DNA of 64,000 bases, taken from Tengunoibacter tsumagoiensis (GTDB lineage: Bacteria; Chloroflexota; Ktedonobacteria; Ktedonobacterales; Ktedonobacteraceae). The stretch lies in the NCBI RefSeq assembly GCF_003967535.1, contig NZ_BIFR01000001.1, forward strand, positions 3,967,001 through 4,031,000, in the 5' to 3' direction. This document shows, in pieces, positions 62,245-64,000 of this stretch. The stretch's first letter is position 1. Every line of letters begins with the position of its first letter. A program made the translations under genes and the position numbers. Under the pieces are notes generated by a model. That model had not been told where the DNA came from. It did not search any database and was given only the letters and a program-made list of their open reading frames with translations.

Positions 62245-63660
62245 ATGGCCCTAGTGCATTCAGGCGATGGCTTTCTCTCTCTCCTCAAGAAGCGAGATTT
62301 TCTCCGTCTCTGGTTAGCTCAGTTGATCTCTATGACGATTCTCCAGGCCTCCAATTATGCAATGATTATTCTCATTGAACAAAAAACAAATTCTACAACG
62401 CTGATTGGTCTGGCCATTATTAGTTTTAGTCTGCCTGCGGTCCTCTTTGGAGCTCCTGCCGGTGTCTTCGTCGATCGTCTCGATAAGCGGCTGGTTCTCT
62501 GGACCAGTAATTGTCTTCGTGCAATCGCAACGTTTCTTTTTGCTCTTATTTTGCTGACCAATAACACCGGACTTATTCCTATTTATCTGCTTACTTTTCT
62601 TATCTCGACCATTGGTCAGTTTTTTACTCCTGCTGAAGGGGCTTCCATTCCCATGCTGGTGAATGAACAGGAACTTATGCCGGCTCTTTCTCTGTTCAAT
62701 ATCACGTTTATGCTCTCTCAAGCTCTGGGATTTATTTTACTGGCCCCTCTGGCACTCACACTCTTGCCTACGCTCTCTTTTCAAGGGCTGGTCATTAATT
62801 CAACCATCCAACTCTATCTTTTGATCGGTGTGCTCTATCTGATCTGTGCAGCCTTGATTCTGAGTATTCCACACGCTCACTTACAACAACGGTTGGATGC
62901 TCCCGCTGAAAAAACACGGCACGCTTCAACATGGAGTATCTGGGCTACTGTCTGGCAGGAGATGAGCGAGGGATGGCGGTTTGTTCGTCGCGATACGTCT
63001 CTATTCCTCGGGGTGGTTCAGCTCTCTTTTGCTGGTGTCTTAATTCTGGTCATTGGTCAGCTCGCTACGCCTATTGTGACAAAACTTCTCTTGCGGGATG
63101 CTAATACGATGCCTCTGGTCTTTGCACCTGCTGGTATTGGGCTTGTGGCTGGCTCAATCTTTGTCCCCACTCTCTCGCGCAAATTGGGAACATCCCGCAC
63201 GATTCTGTTTGGCACATTGACGCTTACAGTGGCAACTGTCCTTCTCCCTGTGCTAACGCTTTTAGCACGCTTCTTTAATCCTGCTCATTGGAGCACCGAT
63301 CCACTGCTATTTATCCTAGTTGCTTGCTGTATGCTGGTAGCTGGTGTGGCGTTAAATCTGGTGAATATACCCGCTCAGGCCATTATGCAGGAACGATCAC
63401 CAGATTGGATTAAGGGGCGCGTTCTCGCTCTCCAGCTTGCCTTTTATAATGCCTGTTCGATCCCTATTATCCTCTTCATTGGGGCGTTTGCTGATTACTT
63501 TGGCATGGTGAAGGTGCTCTTTATTCTGGCTGCCAGCGAGATTCTGTTTGGCTTCTGGGGTTTCTCCTATGAACGCAGACATTCATCCTCTGGAACTGAG
63601 GATGTGCAACGCGGGCTGTCCGAAGAGGCCGATCAGCTTTCTCAGCCTTCGCGAAATTGA
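62245..63660 (+). CDS. MFS transporter, drug or siderophore efflux type
   Basis: A 471-residue protein with 12 predicted membrane helices. Helix 1 region FLRLWLAQLISM and the loop PAGVFVDRLDKRLVL (the GxxxDRxxR-like motif between helices 2 and 3) identify the major facilitator family, nearest to the MFS_3 enterobactin-exporter-like group. SDWIKGRV-like SPDWIKGRVLALQ near helix 10 is also typical. The substrate is unknown. The C-terminal 30 residues are polar. A long leader of about 110 bases separates it from the DUF951 hairpin. Confidence 0.88.
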   Translation: MALVHSGDGFLSLLKKRDFLRLWLAQLISMTILQASNYAMIILIEQKTNSTTLIGLAIISFSLPAVLFGAPAGVFVDRLDKRLVLWTSNCLRAIATFLFALILLTNNTGLIPIYLLTFLISTIGQFFTPAEGASIPMLVNEQELMPALSLFNITFMLSQALGFILLAPLALTLLPTLSFQGLVINSTIQLYLLIGVLYLICAALILSIPHAHLQQRLDAPAEKTRHASTWSIWATVWQEMSEGWRFVRRDTSLFLGVVQLSFAGVLILVIGQLATPIVTKLLLRDANTMPLVFAPAGIGLVAGSIFVPTLSRKLGTSRTILFGTLTLTVATVLLPVLTLLARFFNPAHWSTDPLLFILVACCMLVAGVALNLVNIPAQAIMQERSPDWIKGRVLALQLAFYNACSIPIILFIGAFADYFGMVKVLFILAASEILFGFWGFSYERRHSSSGTEDVQRGLSEEADQLSQPSRN

Positions 63661-63689
63661 TTGACGGATGAGATTATTGTGTTTACAAT
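63661..63689 (+). promoter_or_regulatory. Promoter of the last gene
   Basis: TTGACG at 63661-63666 and TACAAT at 63684-63689 are 17 bases apart, about 45 bases before the ATG at 63734. Confidence 0.55.
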
Positions 63690-63733
63690 AGAAACAGAAA
63701 TTGTGTTTGTCTTCGTGAGGGAGCACAGAATTT

Positions 63734-64000
63734 ATGCCCAATGCGCAGATCATGACTGAAATCGCCCCCTATCAATCCTGGTTAACAATTGCCGGTGTCT
63801 TTGTGCTCTTTGGTCTCTTGCGCCTGACACGAAAGGGGCTACGCAGGAGGGTTGATGAGTCGGGCTATCGGCTCTTTCGCTCAAAAGGCCCCCTGATCTG
63901 GTTCTGGTTGAATGCCCCCGGAGTGATTATTCATGAGCTCAGTCATGCATTTGTGGTGCTGCTATTCTGGCCCTTTGGCTTTCGTATTACGAGTATTACG
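63734..64000 (+). CDS. Membrane protein with HELSH metal-site motif (cut by window edge)
   Basis: The first 89 residues of a membrane protein. A hydrophobic helix (about 14-30) is followed by a basic loop RLTRKGLRRRVDESGYR and a second helix with APGVIIHELSHAFVVLLFW. HELSH fits the HExxH zinc-binding motif of intramembrane metallopeptidases (M50-like) and their relatives, though the rest of the site is outside the window. GGGAG lies 10 bases before the ATG, and a good promoter precedes it. Confidence 0.7.
   Translation, partial: MPNAQIMTEIAPYQSWLTIAGVFVLFGLLRLTRKGLRRRVDESGYRLFRSKGPLIWFWLNAPGVIIHELSHAFVVLLFWPFGFRITSIT

Noticed and set aside
1-64000. CRISPR arrays, rRNA and tRNA genes
   Set aside because: No regularly spaced short direct repeats with unique spacers, no rRNA signature stretches and no cloverleaf with a TTCGA-type arm were noticed by eye; a covariance-model search would be needed to be certain for tRNAs.

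Overview
The window looks like chromosomal DNA of a filamentous, single-membrane bacterium of the Ktedonobacteria type (Chloroflexota). That assignment is inference. It rests on the mix of a bacteriophytochrome, twin-arginine DUF1800/DUF1501 proteins, an FHA-PrsW fusion, a mannosyltransferase-like membrane protein, DUF951 and a Sec-exported Rhs protein with no sign of an outer-membrane secretion system. No rRNA, tRNA, CRISPR array or intact insertion sequence was seen.

Layout. 1-3.3 kb: the end of an unknown gene, an unknown 324-residue protein, and a solitary phage portal protein with a small coupled partner, driven by its own consensus-like promoter. 3.6-6.9 kb: a DUF3311 protein with a sodium:solute symporter, a coiled-coil protein and a membrane-anchored protein. 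6.9-12.9 kb (minus strand): a light and two-component signalling cluster made of a bacteriophytochrome, a single-domain receiver, a receiver-kinase hybrid and a receiver-PAS-kinase-receiver hybrid. 13.1-16.1 kb: the DUF1800/DUF1501 pair. 16.3-20.5 kb: a membrane glycosyltransferase, a membrane pseudokinase and a receiver. 20.6-25.9 kb (minus): a 2-oxoacid dehydrogenase operon (E1 alpha, E1 beta, E2, lipoyl synthase, alpha/beta hydrolase) without E3. 26-33.7 kb: FHA-PrsW, CCA-adding enzyme, NAD kinase, RecN and a renalase-like flavoprotein.

34.3-49.2 kb is the most interesting part. A full-length exported Rhs protein is followed by a tandem array of displaced Rhs C-terminal cassettes. The repeating order is: 3' part of the Rhs core, unique tip, hairpin, small membrane protein with its own ribosome binding site, then a repeated membrane-protein element that begins the next unit. 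All six tips (one on the main gene, five orphan) are small, strongly hydrophobic and mostly Gly/Ala-rich, and each has exactly two cysteines. The small downstream proteins look like bacteriocin-type immunity proteins. Tips 1 and 3 are clear paralogues and so, apparently, are the proteins downstream of them. I read the locus as a tip-switching polymorphic toxin system with membrane-active, disulfide-capable toxins. The toxin and immunity roles are inference.

49.3-64 kb is housekeeping: NUDIX hydrolase, GNAT acetyltransferase, a second membrane glycosyltransferase, two paralogous TPR proteins, RlmD-type methyltransferase, Maf, glutamyl-Q tRNA(Asp) synthetase, MscS channel, NadD, DUF951, an MFS transporter and the start of a membrane protein with an HELSH motif. 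A 64-bp tandem duplication spans the nadD/DUF951 junction.
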